A DNA stretch of 64,000 bases from Immundisolibacter sp. (lineage in GTDB: Bacteria > Pseudomonadota > Gammaproteobacteria > Immundisolibacterales > Immundisolibacteraceae), in contig NZ_JACIZD010000001.1 of assembly GCF_014359565.1 (NCBI RefSeq), positions 248,001 through 312,000 on the forward strand, written 5' to 3'. The notes under the pieces were generated by a model. The model was given only the letters and a program-made list of their open reading frames with translations, was not told where the DNA came from and did not search any database. The position numbers and the translations under genes were made by a program. This document shows, one piece after another, positions 49,275 through 59,521 of this stretch (the stretch's first letter is position 1; the number at the start of each line of letters is the position of its first letter).

Positions 49275-50757
49275 CGCGGGCCGCCACGGCACGCAGCTGC
49301 TTGGCGCCGTCGCTGCGAGTCTGGCCGATGTGGTCCAGGTACGGCTGATCCACGTCGCCGGTCACGTAGCGGCCATCGAAGCAGGAGGCGTCGAATTCGG
49401 TGATTCCGGGGTTGCCCTCGCGCGCTGCGTCCTTCAGATCCTCCAGGTCCTGGTAGATCAGCCAGTCGGCGCCGATCAACTCGCACACTTCCTGCTCGCT
49501 GCGGCCGTGGGCGATCAGCTCCTGCGGGTTCGGGATGTCGATGCCGTAGACGTTGGGGTAACGCACCGGCGGCGCGGCGGAGGCGAAGTAAACCTTGCGC
49601 GCGCCGGCCTCGCGGGCCAGCTGCACGATCTGCTGCGAGGTGGTGCCGCGCACGATCGAGTCGTCCACCAGCAGCACGTTCTTGCCGTCGAATTCGAGCT
49701 CGATCGGGTTCAGCTTCTGGCGCACCGAGCGCTTGCGCTCACCCTGGCCGGGCATGATGAAGGTGCGCGCGATGTAGCGGTTCTTGATGAAGCCCTCGCG
49801 GTACTTGATGCCCAGTTCGGTGGCCATCTGCATGGCGGCGGTGCGGCTGGTGTCCGGAATCGGGATCACCACGTCGATGTCGTGGTCGGGCCATACCCGG
49901 TGCAGCTTGTGGGCCAGTTTTTCGCCCATGCGCATGCGGCACTTGTGGACCGAGATGTCGTCCAGGATCGAATCCGGCCGGGCGAAGTAGACCAGCTCGA
50001 ACAGGCACGGCGTCAGCTGCGGCGCCTCGGCGCACTGGCGGGCATGCAAACGGCCGTCACGGTCGATGATCACCGCCTCCCCGGGCGCCACGTCGCGCAG
50101 CAGGCGAAAACCCAGACTCGACACCGCCACGCTTTCCGAGGCCAGCACGTACTCGGTGCCGAGCAGGCTCTCGCGCACGCCGATCACCAGCGGGCGAATG
50201 CCGTAGGGATCGCGAAAGCCGACCACGCCGAAGTCGGTGATCATGGCCACCACCGCATAGGCGCCGCGGCAGCGCCTGTGCACCGCGCGCACGGCGGCGA
50301 ACACGTCCTCGTTCGCGGCGCGCACGCGGCCGATGCGCTGCAGCTCGCCGGCAAACACGTTCAGCAGAACCTCGGAGTCCGAGTCGGTGTTCAGGTGCCG
50401 CAGCTCGTCCTCGGTCAGCGCCTGGCGCAGCAGGTCGGCGTTGGTCAGGTTGCCGTTGTGGGCCAGGGTGATGCCGTACGGGGAATTGACGTAGAACGGC
50501 TGCGCCTCGGCCGCGGCCGAACTGCCGGCGGTCGGGTAGCGCACGTGGCCGATGCCCATGTTGCCGCGCAGGCGCTCCATGTGCTGCTGGGCGAACACGT
50601 CGCGCACCATGCCGTTCTCCTTGCGCATGTACAGGCGCCCGTTGTCGGCGGTAACCATGCCGGTGGCGTCCTGACCACGGTGCTGCAGCACCGTCAGGCC
50701 GTCGTAGATGGCCTGGTTGACCGCCGTCTGGGCAACGATGCCGATGATTCCGCACAT
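49252..50757 (-). CDS. purF: Amidophosphoribosyltransferase
   Basis: The 501-residue enzyme makes phosphoribosylamine, the committed step of purine synthesis. Cys2 of [10 protein letters not shown] is the glutaminase nucleophile, and [18 protein letters not shown] is the PRPP loop. Length and motifs are those of the E. coli type without the Fe-S/propeptide form. It follows cvpA by 14 bases, the normal cvpA-purF pair. Confidence 0.97.
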   Translation of the reverse strand: MCGIIGIVAQTAVNQAIYDGLTVLQHRGQDATGMVTADNGRLYMRKENGMVRDVFAQQHMERLRGNMGIGHVRYPTAGSSAAAEAQPFYVNSPYGITLAHNGNLTNADLLRQALTEDELRHLNTDSDSEVLLNVFAGELQRIGRVRAANEDVFAAVRAVHRRCRGAYAVVAMITDFGVVGFRDPYGIRPLVIGVRESLLGTEYVLASESVAVSSLGFRLLRDVAPGEAVIIDRDGRLHARQCAEAPQLTPCLFELVYFARPDSILDDISVHKCRMRMGEKLAHKLHRVWPDHDIDVVIPIPDTSRTAAMQMATELGIKYREGFIKNRYIARTFIMPGQGERKRSVRQKLNPIELEFDGKNVLLVDDSIVRGTTSQQIVQLAREAGARKVYFASAAPPVRYPNVYGIDIPNPQELIAHGRSEQEVCELIGADWLIYQDLEDLKDAAREGNPGITEFDASCFDGRYVTGDVDQPYLDHIGQTRSDGAKQLRAVAARDELQIVV

Positions 50758-50771
50758 GTCGCGTTACCTCG

Positions 50772-51269
50772 CTATCCGGCCCGGGGCGGCTGGAATTGCC
50801 CAAGCCCCCATTCAACCGTCGCCCGCAGCCACTGCGCCGACGAACGTGCCTGCGGCACCAGGCTCGAACCCTGCCACCACAGCGATTTCTGCAGCGGCGT
50901 GGCCTCCACCAGCAGCACCGTGGCTGCCACCAGCACCACCCCGCGCAGCACCCCGAACACGGCGCCCAGCGCCCGGTCGGTGCCGCGCAGCGGACTGCCC
51001 TTGAGCAGGCCGACCAGAAGGTGAGACAACAGCGCCAGCACAACCACCGCGGCGATGAAGGTGAGCAGCAGCGCCGCTGCCTGACGCGCCCCGGCGCTGG
51101 CAATGAGGCCCGCCAGCGGCCCCATCAGCAGACCGTGGAAACGCCATGCGATCCAGGCCGCCGCCAGCCAGGACACCAGCGACAGCAGCTCCCGCAGCAG
51201 GCCGCGCCATACACCCACCAGCAGCGACAGCACTACCATCAGCACGAACAGTACGTCGACCAGGTTCAC
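50772..51269 (-). CDS. cvpA: CvpA family inner-membrane protein
   Basis: The 165-residue protein has four predicted membrane helices, about residues 5-22, 27-45, 63-85 and 100-120, and matches CvpA in length and position immediately upstream of purF. CvpA is needed for colicin V production in E. coli and envelope stress tolerance; its molecular role is unsettled. GTG 51269 is the chosen start because the longer in-frame extension overlaps the SPOR-domain gene and is not hydrophobic. Confidence 0.9.
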   Translation of the reverse strand: MNLVDVLFVLMVVLSLLVGVWRGLLRELLSLVSWLAAAWIAWRFHGLLMGPLAGLIASAGARQAAALLLTFIAAVVVLALLSHLLVGLLKGSPLRGTDRALGAVFGVLRGVVLVAATVLLVEATPLQKSLWWQGSSLVPQARSSAQWLRATVEWGLGQFQPPRAG

Positions 51270-51288
51270 GGCGCGGCGGTCGAGGCGA

Positions 51289-52131
51289 TCACGGATAGGC
51301 CACGACGATGCCGTCGTGACCGGTTTCCTTGGCCAGGCGGTCACGCACGGCCTGCGCCTTGGCGCGATCCAGCTCCGGACCGACCCGCACCCGCAGCGCC
51401 TTGCCCTGCGGCGTCGTGATTTCTTCGGTGAATGCGCTGTGACCGGCCTTGCGCAACTGTTCACGCAGGTCGATGGCGGTCTTCAGATTACCGAACACAC
51501 CCAGCTGCACCACCCAGGCCTGCTGGACGCTGGGCGCCGTCGCGGTGGCGACCGCTGCCGGGGCCACGGACTTGGCCGCCTGAATCGGCGCCGCCGGCGC
51601 CGGCGCCGGGGCAGCAGGCTTGGCCACCGGGATCGGCGCGGGGGCCGAAGCGGGCGCCGGCTTGGCGACCACCGCGGGTTTGGGTGCCGGCGGCGGTGCG
51701 GGCTTGGCCACCGGCGGCTTGCTGGCAACGACCGGTGCAGGTGCCGGCTTGACTGCTGGCGCAGGTGCACGCGGCGGGCTGGCGGGCGCCGGACGCGCTA
51801 CCGGAACGGGCGGCCTGGCCTGCCCCGGCGAGGCGGGAGGCGCAAGCCCAGCGCCCGCGTCCGGCGGCACAACGTCGGTGTCGTCGCCGAGCGGTGGCGG
51901 CGGTGCAGGCGGGGGAATGTCTTCCGGTTCCGGGACAGTGCCGTCCAGCGGCGGGGCATCGACCGGCAGCCGGCTGGCCAGGCCATCGGTTGGTTCGGCC
52001 GGGATGTCGATTGCCTGTGGTCCCTGCGGCAACGGCTGACGCATGTCGCTCAACACCGGCACCAGGATGGCCGCCAAGGCCACCAGCACGATGCCACCCA
52101 CGATCCGGTACTTGAGCCTGGCCTGATCCAT
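51289..52131 (-). CDS. dedD: SPOR-domain inner-membrane protein, DedD-like
   Basis: The 280-residue protein has one N-terminal membrane helix (YRIVGGIVLVALAAILVPVL), an Ala/Pro/Lys-rich periplasmic linker of about 150 residues and a C-terminal SPOR domain (WVVQLGVFGNLKTAIDLREQLRKAG). SPOR domains bind denuded septal peptidoglycan. The order folC-dedD-cvpA-purF supports DedD. ATG 52131 has GGAG eight bases upstream; GTG 52137 lies too near that site. The linker length and composition are variable between species. Confidence 0.85.
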   Translation of the reverse strand: MDQARLKYRIVGGIVLVALAAILVPVLSDMRQPLPQGPQAIDIPAEPTDGLASRLPVDAPPLDGTVPEPEDIPPPAPPPPLGDDTDVVPPDAGAGLAPPASPGQARPPVPVARPAPASPPRAPAPAVKPAPAPVVASKPPVAKPAPPPAPKPAVVAKPAPASAPAPIPVAKPAAPAPAPAAPIQAAKSVAPAAVATATAPSVQQAWVVQLGVFGNLKTAIDLREQLRKAGHSAFTEEITTPQGKALRVRVGPELDRAKAQAVRDRLAKETGHDGIVVAYP

Positions 52132-52164
52132 CGACACTCCGGGATAGTCGGCAGCAGCCGCGAA

Positions 52165-53469
52165 TTATAGCCCCGCGCCGTCACCGGCCGCCGGCAGCAG
52201 CCCGCTGCGCAACGCCTGTTCGACGGTGACGAAGGAGCCGAACACCAGCACGCGGCCGATGCCGCCGGTCGCTGCCGCGCCTTGCGCCGCCCGGCAGGCG
52301 GCCGCGACATCGCCATGGCAGGCAATCGCTTGCGACACGCCGGCGGCGCACAGCCGCGCGGCGAGTTGCTCGGCGCTGCTGCCGCGCGGCCCGGCCAAGC
52401 CGGCCAGATGCCAGCCATCGATCGAGTCCGCAAGCGGCGCCACCACTCCCGCGGCGTCCTTGTCCCCCAACATGGCCAGCACCGCCAGCGTGCGGCCTGC
52501 AACCGGATACGCGCGCAGGTTGGCGGCCAGATTGCGGGCCGCTTCCGGGTTGTGGGCGACATCGAGCACCCATTCGGGCGCGTGGCCACGGCGCTCGAAG
52601 CGCCCGGCAACCTGAGCGGTCCGCACGCCCTGCGCGATGGCTGCGTCGTTCACCGACAGGCGGGCCTGCAGGCACCGCACGGCCAACACGGCGCTGGCGG
52701 CGTTGCGCAGCTGCACGGCGCCGGCCAGCGCCGGCATGGGAAAAATGCACGCGTCGCCGCTGGCCTGCCAGTGCCAATCCCGCTCGTCGACAGGCGTTGC
52801 CACGTAGTCCGTGCCGTAACGCATCACGGTCGCGCCCACGGCAGCGGCATGCGCCGGCACGCTCGCCGGCGGGTCCGGATCGGCCACGATCAGCGGCCGA
52901 CCAGGGCGGGCGATGGCGGCCTTCTCGGCGCCGATGGCCTCGCGCGTGTCGCCCAGGAACTGCTGGTGATCCAGATCGACCGAGGTGATGATCGCCAGGT
53001 CCGGGTCGACTGCATTGACGGCATCCAGCCGCCCGCCGAGGCCGACTTCCAGGATCAGCACCTGGCAGCCGGCGTCGGCGAACAGCACCAGCGCTGCCAG
53101 CGTGCCCCACTCGAAGTAGGTCAGCGACACCGCGCCGCGGGCGGCGTCGATGCGCTCGAAGGCGGCGCACAGGGCGGCGTCGTCCGGCAGCTGCCCGGCG
53201 ATGCGGATGCGCTCGTGATAGCGCAGCAGATGCGGCGAGGTGTAGGCGCCGGTGCGGTAGCCGGCGGCGCGATAGATGGCCTCGAGAAATGCCACCGTCG
53301 ACCCCTTGCCGTTGGTGCCGGCCACGGTGATGACCGGTACGCCGGCCAGCGGCGGCGCGAGGCGCTGCAAGACCTCGCGCACGCGATCCAGGCTCAGATC
53401 GATCTTCTTCGGGTGCGCCGTCTCCTGCCAGGCCAGCCAGTCCTCCAGGCGGCTGAAGCGCGCGCTCAC
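52165..53469 (-). CDS. folC: Bifunctional dihydrofolate/folylpolyglutamate synthase
   Basis: The 434-residue Mur-ligase family enzyme adds glutamate to dihydropteroate and folates. The P-loop GTNGKGS is at 51-57, followed by [31 protein letters not shown] and the His-containing [14 protein letters not shown] 53469 overlaps the accD stop (GTGA), and the frame before that is a chance extension. It is the usual accD-folC pairing. Confidence 0.95.
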   Translation of the reverse strand: MSARFSRLEDWLAWQETAHPKKIDLSLDRVREVLQRLAPPLAGVPVITVAGTNGKGSTVAFLEAIYRAAGYRTGAYTSPHLLRYHERIRIAGQLPDDAALCAAFERIDAARGAVSLTYFEWGTLAALVLFADAGCQVLILEVGLGGRLDAVNAVDPDLAIITSVDLDHQQFLGDTREAIGAEKAAIARPGRPLIVADPDPPASVPAHAAAVGATVMRYGTDYVATPVDERDWHWQASGDACIFPMPALAGAVQLRNAASAVLAVRCLQARLSVNDAAIAQGVRTAQVAGRFERRGHAPEWVLDVAHNPEAARNLAANLRAYPVAGRTLAVLAMLGDKDAAGVVAPLADSIDGWHLAGLAGPRGSSAEQLAARLCAAGVSQAIACHGDVAAACRAAQGAAATGGIGRVLVFGSFVTVEQALRSGLLPAAGDGAGL

Positions 53470-54326
53470 GCGGCGGCGGCTGGCCCGCACAGCATCCCGA
53501 GCAGGCGCGCGATGTGCTCGCGCAGTTGCCGGCGGTCGATGATCTGATCGACGGCGCCATGGCTGAGCAGGAACTCGCTGCGCTGGAAGCCCGGCGGCAG
53601 CACCTCGCGCACGGTCTGCTCGATCACCCGCGGCCCGGCGAAGCCGATCAGCGCGTTCGGCTCGGCGATGATCACGTCGCCCAGCATGGCCAGACTGGCC
53701 GACACGCCGCCGGTGGTCGGGTCGGTCAGCACCGAGATGTACGGCAGGCCGGCCTCGCCCATGCAGGCCAGCATGGCCGAGGTCTTGGCCATCTGCAGCA
53801 GCGAAAACAGGCCCTCCTGCATGCGCGCGCCGCCGGAGGAGGAAAAGCACACCAGCGGCAGCTTCTGATCCAGGCACACCTGGGCGCCGCGCGCGAAGCG
53901 CTCGCCGACCACCGAGCCCATGGAGCCGCCCATGAAGCGGAACTCGAAGGCCGCCGCCACCAGCGGCCGGCCCAGCAGCGCGCCCTGGTAGACCACCAGC
54001 GCGTCGCGCTCGCCGGTTTCCTTTTGCGTGGCCAGCAGGCGGTCGCGGTAGCGCTTGGTGTCCTTGAACTTGTGCACGTCGACCGCTTCCAGCTCGGCGC
54101 CGATTTCCTGGCGCGGCTCGGCGTCCAGGAAGGCGTCCAGCCGCTGCCGGGCGCCGATGCGCAGGTGGTGGCCGCAGCGTGGGCAGACCTCGAGGTTGTG
54201 TTCGAGCTCGGTGCGGTACAGCACCGCCTTGCACTCCGGGCACTTCACCCACAGCCCTTCGGGCACCCGCTTGGAGGCGCCGCTGGTGCGGATACGGGCA
54301 GGGACCAGTCGGGTCAGCCAGTTCAT
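53466..54326 (-). CDS. accD: Acetyl-CoA carboxylase carboxyltransferase subunit beta
   Basis: The 286-residue subunit forms, with AccA, the carboxyltransferase of fatty-acid synthesis. A zinc ribbon has Cys29, Cys32, Cys48 and Cys51 (CPECKAVLY and CPRCGHH). The crotonase-like core follows with [18 protein letters not shown] and [17 protein letters not shown]. It overlaps trpA by 4 bases, a common arrangement in gammaproteobacteria. Confidence 0.97.
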   Translation of the reverse strand: MNWLTRLVPARIRTSGASKRVPEGLWVKCPECKAVLYRTELEHNLEVCPRCGHHLRIGARQRLDAFLDAEPRQEIGAELEAVDVHKFKDTKRYRDRLLATQKETGERDALVVYQGALLGRPLVAAAFEFRFMGGSMGSVVGERFARGAQVCLDQKLPLVCFSSSGGARMQEGLFSLLQMAKTSAMLACMGEAGLPYISVLTDPTTGGVSASLAMLGDVIIAEPNALIGFAGPRVIEQTVREVLPPGFQRSEFLLSHGAVDQIIDRRQLREHIARLLGMLCGPAAAA

Positions 54327-55150
54327 CGCTTTCCTCCGGCAGCTTCGATGCCGGCGCGCAGCGCGCGCACCTGCTCCACGGCGCCGTCCAGCGCCGCCGG
54401 CCCGGTGATGCCGGCCGCGGCCGCGGCTTCGAGTTGTTCGATCACGGCGCTGCCGACCACCACCGCATCGGCAAAACCGGCGATCCGTGCCGCGGCAGCC
54501 GGCGTGCGCACCCCAAAGCCGACGCCGATCGGCAGCGTGGTGTGCGCCTTGAGCGCCTCGACATGCGCCTGCACGTCGGCCAGGTCCACCTGCCCGGCGC
54601 CGGTCACGCCGCGCACCGACACGTAGTACAGAAATCCGCTCGCCTGTGCCGCCACGGCCCGCGCCCGCTCGGGTCCGCTGGTCGGCGCCAGCAGGAAGAT
54701 GCTGTCCAGGCCCGCGGCCTTGAGCGCCGCCGCGTGCTCGGGCTCTTCGTCAAACGGCAGGTCCACGGTCAGCACGCCATCCACGCCGGCGGTGGCCGCG
54801 GCGGCGGCAAAGTGCGCCACGCCCATCTGCTCGATGGGGTTCAGGTAGCCCATCAGCACCAGCGGCGTGGTCCGGTCGGTCTGCCGGAAGGCCTGCACCA
54901 TCTCCAGCACCCGCCGCAGGTCCATGCCGTGGGCCAGCGCCCGCTCCGAAGCGCGCTGGATCACCGGCCCGTCGGCCATCGGGTCCGAGAACGGCACGCC
55001 GAGCTCCAGCACGTCGGCGCCGGCCGCCACCAGGGCGTGCAGCAGCTCGACGGTCAGATCGGGATGCGGATCGCCGGCGGTGACGAAGATCACCAGCCCG
55101 GCCCGCCGCGCCTGGCGCAGGGCGGCAAAGCGCTCGGCCAGGCGGCTCAT
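54323..55150 (-). CDS. trpA: Tryptophan synthase alpha chain
   Basis: The 275-residue TIM-barrel subunit splits indole-3-glycerol phosphate to indole. The catalytic Glu lies in [20 protein letters not shown], a second catalytic Asp in VDLPFDEEP, and the phosphate loop GVGFGV is near residue 215. It starts at ATG 55150 inside an ATGA overlap with trpB, the usual coupling for the alpha2beta2 complex. Confidence 0.97.
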   Translation of the reverse strand: MSRLAERFAALRQARRAGLVIFVTAGDPHPDLTVELLHALVAAGADVLELGVPFSDPMADGPVIQRASERALAHGMDLRRVLEMVQAFRQTDRTTPLVLMGYLNPIEQMGVAHFAAAAATAGVDGVLTVDLPFDEEPEHAAALKAAGLDSIFLLAPTSGPERARAVAAQASGFLYYVSVRGVTGAGQVDLADVQAHVEALKAHTTLPIGVGFGVRTPAAAARIAGFADAVVVGSAVIEQLEAAAAAGITGPAALDGAVEQVRALRAGIEAAGGKR

Positions 55151-56358
55151 ACCTGCAGGCCCTCGATCGTCGCCACGGTGTGGATGTCCTTGTCGCCGCG
55201 CCCTGAAAGATTCACCACGATGCTCTGGTCGGTGCGCATGCCGGCGGCCAGCTTGCCGGCAAAGGCCAGCGCGTGAGAGGACTCCAGCGCCGGGATGATG
55301 CCCTCGGTGCGCGTCAGGTGATGGAAGGCCGCCAGCGCCTCGTCGTCGCCGACCGTCACGTAGCGCGCGCGGCCGGTGTCGTGCAGCCAGGCGTGCTCGG
55401 GACCGACGCCGGGGTAATCCAGGCCGGCCGAGATGGAATGCGTGCTGCCGATCTGGCCGTCCTCGTCCTGGATCAGGTAGGTGCGGTTGCCGTGCAGCAC
55501 GCCCGGGCTGCCGGCGCTGATCGAGGCGGCATGGTGGCCGCTGGCCAGGCCATAGCCGGCCGCCTCGACGCCGTACAGGGCGACCTCGGGGTCGTCGATG
55601 AAGGGATGGAAGATGCCGATGGCGTTCGAGCCGCCGCCCACGCAGGCCACCACCGCGTCCGGCAGCCGGCCCTCGCGCTCGAGCATCTGCGCCCGCGTCT
55701 CGCGGCCGATGATGGCCTGGAAGTCGCGCACCATCTGCGGGTAGGGGTGCGGCCCGGCCACGGTGCCGATGATGTAGAACGTGTTCTCGACGTTGGCCAC
55801 CCAGTCGCGCAGGGCCTCGTTGAGCGCATCCTTGAGCGTGCGCGAGCCGCTTTCGACCGCCCGCACCTGCGCGCCCAGCAGGCGCATGCGATAGACGTTG
55901 GCGGTCTGGCGGCGGATGTCCTCGGCGCCCATGTAGACCACGCACTCGACGCCCAGGCGGGCCGCCACGGTGGCGGTGGCCACGCCGTGCTGACCGGCGC
56001 CGGTTTCGGCGATCACTCGCGTCTTGCCCATGCGTCGGGCCAGCAGGATCTGGCCGACCGTGTTGTTGATCTTGTGCGCGCCGGTGTGGTTCAGGTCCTC
56101 GCGCTTGAGGTAGATGCGCGCGCCGCCGGCCTCGCGCGTCCAGCGCTGCGCCAGGTACAGCGCCGACGGCCGGCCGACGTAGTCGCGCAGATCCTGTTCC
56201 AGCTCGGCCCGGAACGCCGGATCCGCCTGCGCCGCACGGTAGGCGTCTTCGAGTTGCCGCAGCGGCCGCATCAGCGTCTCGGACACGAAACGTCCACCGT
56301 AGCGGCCGAAATAGCCGTGCGCGTCCGGCAAGGTGGCGTGGCGCGTTTCCTCAGCCAT
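55147..56358 (-). CDS. trpB: Tryptophan synthase beta chain
   Basis: The 403-residue PLP enzyme joins indole and serine. The PLP Lys is in [16 protein letters not shown], GCxxN-type contacts appear as [10 protein letters not shown], and the catalytic Glu region is [11 protein letters not shown]. It overlaps trpF by 8 bases at its start and trpA by 4 at its end. trpC, trpD, trpE and trpG are not in the window, as expected for the split trp arrangement. Confidence 0.98.
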   Translation of the reverse strand: MAEETRHATLPDAHGYFGRYGGRFVSETLMRPLRQLEDAYRAAQADPAFRAELEQDLRDYVGRPSALYLAQRWTREAGGARIYLKREDLNHTGAHKINNTVGQILLARRMGKTRVIAETGAGQHGVATATVAARLGVECVVYMGAEDIRRQTANVYRMRLLGAQVRAVESGSRTLKDALNEALRDWVANVENTFYIIGTVAGPHPYPQMVRDFQAIIGRETRAQMLEREGRLPDAVVACVGGGSNAIGIFHPFIDDPEVALYGVEAAGYGLASGHHAASISAGSPGVLHGNRTYLIQDEDGQIGSTHSISAGLDYPGVGPEHAWLHDTGRARYVTVGDDEALAAFHHLTRTEGIIPALESSHALAFAGKLAAGMRTDQSIVVNLSGRGDKDIHTVATIEGLQV

Positions 56359-56983
56359 GCGGGCTGTCTCCTTCTCGAACCGCTTGCATGAACATTCCTA
56401 TCTTTTGCGCATCCTTGATGCCGGGCGCACTCTCGACACCACTGCTGACATCCACCGCCCAAGGTCGCAGGCGGCGGATGGCCATCGCCACATTGCCGGC
56501 ATCCAGGCCGCCGGCCAGCAGCAGCGGCCGCGGCAGCTCGGCCGGCACCACTGCCCAGTCGAAGGTCTGCCCGCTGCCCCCCGGCACGCCTGGCACGAAG
56601 GCGTCCAGCAGCAAGCCGGCCGCGTCGTCATAGGGCGCCGCGGCGGTGGCCAGATCGGCACCCGGCCTGACATGCAGCGCCTTCAGGTAGCGCCGGCCGT
56701 AGCGCCGGCACTCCGGCGCCGGCTCGGCGCCGTGGAACTGAATCAGGTCCAGCGGCAGCTGCGCCAGCACCTGCCGAATCGCGCTTTCGGCCGCGTCCAC
56801 GAACAGCCCGACCACGCTCACCAGCGGCGGCAGCGCCGCGACGATGGCGCGTGCCTGGGCGATGCTCACGCAGCGCGGGCTGGCGGGGTGGAAAACGAGA
56901 CCGATGGCATGTGCGCCGGCGGCAGCGGCAGTCAGGCCATCCTGCGGGCGGGTAATGCCGCAGATTTTAACGCGCGTGGGCAT
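56351..56983 (-). CDS. trpF: Phosphoribosylanthranilate isomerase
   Basis: The 210-residue TIM-barrel enzyme isomerises phosphoribosylanthranilate. The catalytic Cys is in [11 protein letters not shown] at the N-terminus and the catalytic Asp in FDWAVV; the phosphate-binding end is [16 protein letters not shown]. It starts 4 bases after truA. truA-trpF-trpB is a widely kept order in gamma- and betaproteobacteria. Confidence 0.96.
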   Translation of the reverse strand: MPTRVKICGITRPQDGLTAAAAGAHAIGLVFHPASPRCVSIAQARAIVAALPPLVSVVGLFVDAAESAIRQVLAQLPLDLIQFHGAEPAPECRRYGRRYLKALHVRPGADLATAAAPYDDAAGLLLDAFVPGVPGGSGQTFDWAVVPAELPRPLLLAGGLDAGNVAMAIRRLRPWAVDVSSGVESAPGIKDAQKIGMFMQAVREGDSPHG

Positions 56984-56986
56984 GGA

Positions 56987-57763
56987 TCAGACCGGAAGCA
57001 GCGGCAGCGGCGGTTCTAGGCCGAAGTGGGGCGGGTAATGTACCGCCGCCAGGTACAGGCCGGCCGGCGGCGCCGTGCGCCCGGCCAGCGTGCGGTCGCG
57101 CCCGGCCAGCAGCTGCGCCGCCCAGGCCGGCGGGCGCTTGCCGGTGCCGATGTCCAGCAGCGTGCCGACCAGGTTGCGCACCATGTGGTGCAGGAAGGCA
57201 TTGGCGACCACGTCGATCACCAGCCACGGGCCGTGACGGGCTATATCAAGGCGGTGCAGCGTGCGCCAGGGCGAATGCGACTGACAGCTGGCAGCCCGAA
57301 AGGCGCTGAAATCGTGCTCGCCCAGCAGCTGCCCTGCGGCGATCTGCATGGCCGGCACGTCCAGCGGCCGTGGCTCCCAGGCGACACGCTCATGACCGAC
57401 CGCCGGCGCCTGCGGGCGGTTCAGGATCAGATAACGGTAATGGCGCGAAATGGCGCTGAAGCGGGCGTGAAACTCATCCGCCACCGGATGCCCGCCCAGG
57501 ATGCGCACATCGCCCGGCAGGCGGGTGTTGACGCCGCGCAGCCAGGCCCGCTGCGGGCGATCGCGGCAGGTGTCGAAATGCACCACCTGCCCGAGCGCGT
57601 GCACGCCGGTGTCGGTGCGCCCGGCGGCCACCACCCGGATCGGCTCGTCGGCAACGCTGGACAGGGCCTTTTCCAGCGCTTCCTGCACCGACGGGCTGTG
57701 CGCCTGCACCTGCCAGCCGCAGTAGGCGCTGCCGTCGTATTCGACGTTAAGAGCGATCCGCAA
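56987..57763 (-). CDS. truA: tRNA pseudouridine(38-40) synthase
   Basis: The 258-residue enzyme modifies the anticodon stem-loop of tRNAs. The catalytic Asp51 is in AAGRTDTGVHALGQ, and NFLHHM-type VANAFLHHMVRNLVG is in the C-terminal half. The start is TTG 57763, 22 bases after the fimV stop, and MRIALNVEYDGSAYCGWQ follows directly, as in other TruA proteins, so the rare start codon is well supported. Confidence 0.95.
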   Translation of the reverse strand: MRIALNVEYDGSAYCGWQVQAHSPSVQEALEKALSSVADEPIRVVAAGRTDTGVHALGQVVHFDTCRDRPQRAWLRGVNTRLPGDVRILGGHPVADEFHARFSAISRHYRYLILNRPQAPAVGHERVAWEPRPLDVPAMQIAAGQLLGEHDFSAFRAASCQSHSPWRTLHRLDIARHGPWLVIDVVANAFLHHMVRNLVGTLLDIGTGKRPPAWAAQLLAGRDRTLAGRTAPPAGLYLAAVHYPPHFGLEPPLPLLPV

Positions 57764-57784
57764 AACGGTGGCTGGCGCCTGCCC

Positions 57785-59440
57785 TCAGGCGTCGAGGCGG
57801 GCCAGCAGAGCGGCGGCCTGCGCCTTCTGGGCCGGCGTACCCGTGCGCTGGATTTCGTCGTGAATCTGCCGCGCCGACGGGCCGTCCGCCATGCCGACAT
57901 AGGCCGTCAGCAGGTCGATCTGGGTGTCGACCGGGTCGCCGAAACCGTCATCACTCGATGCCAACGGCGCCGCCGGCATTTCTACCGGCGCGGGCTGCGC
58001 CACCACCGGATCGACCCATTCAACCCGGGTCGCCGCCTCTGCCGCGATCCCGGCAGAGCCCGCCGTTGGCGCCACCGCCCCGCTGGCACTGGTCGCGTCG
58101 TCGTCGAGCAGCGGCCTGAGCTGGCTCGCCGCCTTGCGCCGCCGCACCCAAAGCAGCAAGCCACCCAATCCCAATGCTGCAACCGCCGCCGCCAGATAAG
58201 CGCTGGAGCCGCCACCTGCATCGGCCGCAGCCTCAGCGGGAGCAACCGATGCTGGAACCGCGGGCGAAGCGGGCGTTAGCGGCGAAGCCGGCGCAGCGGC
58301 GTCCGCCGCTCCACCGGCGGCCGCCTGTTCGACCGGCCGACCTGCCGGTTCCGCATTCGGTTCCGCTTTCACCAGCTCGGTCAGGGTCCGGATCTGCGCC
58401 TCCATGGCGCTCATGCGTTGTTGCAGGGATTCATTCTGCTGCTGCGCGGCATCCAGCGCTTCTTCCAGCAACTGCACGCGATTGCCGGGCGCCTCGGCGG
58501 GCGCCGTTGACGCCGCGGCGGCCGATTGGGCATCCTCGCTGCGCAATACACGCACCTCGGCATCAGGCGTCGGCGCGGCTTCACTCGGTGTCGGCAGCGC
58601 CGACGACGGCGCCGGCTGCTCGACCGGCGCCTGGGGCGCCGTCGCCGCAGCGACCGGTGGCGTCTGCGGCTCCGGTGGTGTCTGCGGCTGCGCATCGGCT
58701 ACCGGTGCCTCGCTCAATGCCTGGGCGTCCGGGATGCTCAGGCGGCTGCCGGCCTTCAGCCGCGCTGGGTCACCATCGATGAAGGCCTGCGGGTTGGCGC
58801 GCACGATGCTCGACATCACCGCGTCGAGATCCGTATCGCCGGGACGCACGCGGCGGGCGATGGCCCACAGCGTCGTGCCCGGCGGCACCGGGCCGTACAC
58901 GGCACCCGCCTTGGGCAGGCCGACGTTGGCAAACGGATTCGCCCGCGGCCGCGGCGCGGCCTGCTCCGGCATGGGCGTGACCAGGGGCGACCAGGCAGAG
59001 GAAGCAGCCGGTGTGCGCGCTACGGTCGTGCCAGCCGGATCGAGCAGGACGGTGTAATGGCGCGCCACCTGGCCGGTTGGGCTGACGGCCTGGACCACGA
59101 AATCGATATAGGGTTCGCGTACCGGCTCGTGCGAGCTCACCGCGACGTAGGACCGGCCGTTGCTGCCGACCTTAACGGCGAACCGCAGCATCACTCCGCC
59201 CAGGGCGCTGTCGATGCCCAGGCGCTGATGCACCTCGGCCGATGCCAGGCTGATCGTCGCCAACTCCGCCTCCGCCGGGGTGGCGCCAACCAGCTCGATG
59301 CGCGCATCGAGCGGCTGCCCGAGCGCCGAATCCACGCGCAGAGCGCCCAGCCCCAGCGCCTGCGCGCCCAGCGGCGCAAGCCCCAGCGGCAACAACAATG
59401 CCGGCGCCATCACTCGCCCAAAACGCTTGCGCTTGGCCAC
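57785..59440 (-). CDS. fimV: FimV-family LysM peptidoglycan-binding inner-membrane protein (short)
   Basis: The 551-residue protein has a signal peptide, the FimV N-terminal region (LGLGALRVDSALGQPLDARIEL), a LysM-like module near residues 180-240, a coiled-coil-like Gln/Glu stretch (RVQLLEEALDAAQQQNESLQQRM) near 325-350, an Ala/Pro linker, one membrane helix (AYLAAAVAALGLGGLLLWV) and a short cytoplasmic tail. FimV organises type IV pilus secretion and cell poles. Pseudomonas FimV is about 900 residues, and this one seems to have lost much of the cytoplasmic TPR part. GTG 59440 is the start. Confidence 0.88.
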   Translation of the reverse strand: MAKRKRFGRVMAPALLLPLGLAPLGAQALGLGALRVDSALGQPLDARIELVGATPAEAELATISLASAEVHQRLGIDSALGGVMLRFAVKVGSNGRSYVAVSSHEPVREPYIDFVVQAVSPTGQVARHYTVLLDPAGTTVARTPAASSAWSPLVTPMPEQAAPRPRANPFANVGLPKAGAVYGPVPPGTTLWAIARRVRPGDTDLDAVMSSIVRANPQAFIDGDPARLKAGSRLSIPDAQALSEAPVADAQPQTPPEPQTPPVAAATAPQAPVEQPAPSSALPTPSEAAPTPDAEVRVLRSEDAQSAAAASTAPAEAPGNRVQLLEEALDAAQQQNESLQQRMSAMEAQIRTLTELVKAEPNAEPAGRPVEQAAAGGAADAAAPASPLTPASPAVPASVAPAEAAADAGGGSSAYLAAAVAALGLGGLLLWVRRRKAASQLRPLLDDDATSASGAVAPTAGSAGIAAEAATRVEWVDPVVAQPAPVEMPAAPLASSDDGFGDPVDTQIDLLTAYVGMADGPSARQIHDEIQRTGTPAQKAQAAALLARLDA

Positions 59441-59521
59441 CGAAGCTCTCCCTTTTTCGCTGCCGCAGTGCGGATTTGACCAGAGGTTAGCGCAGCACGG
59501 CGGGCGCCACCAACCGCCGGC

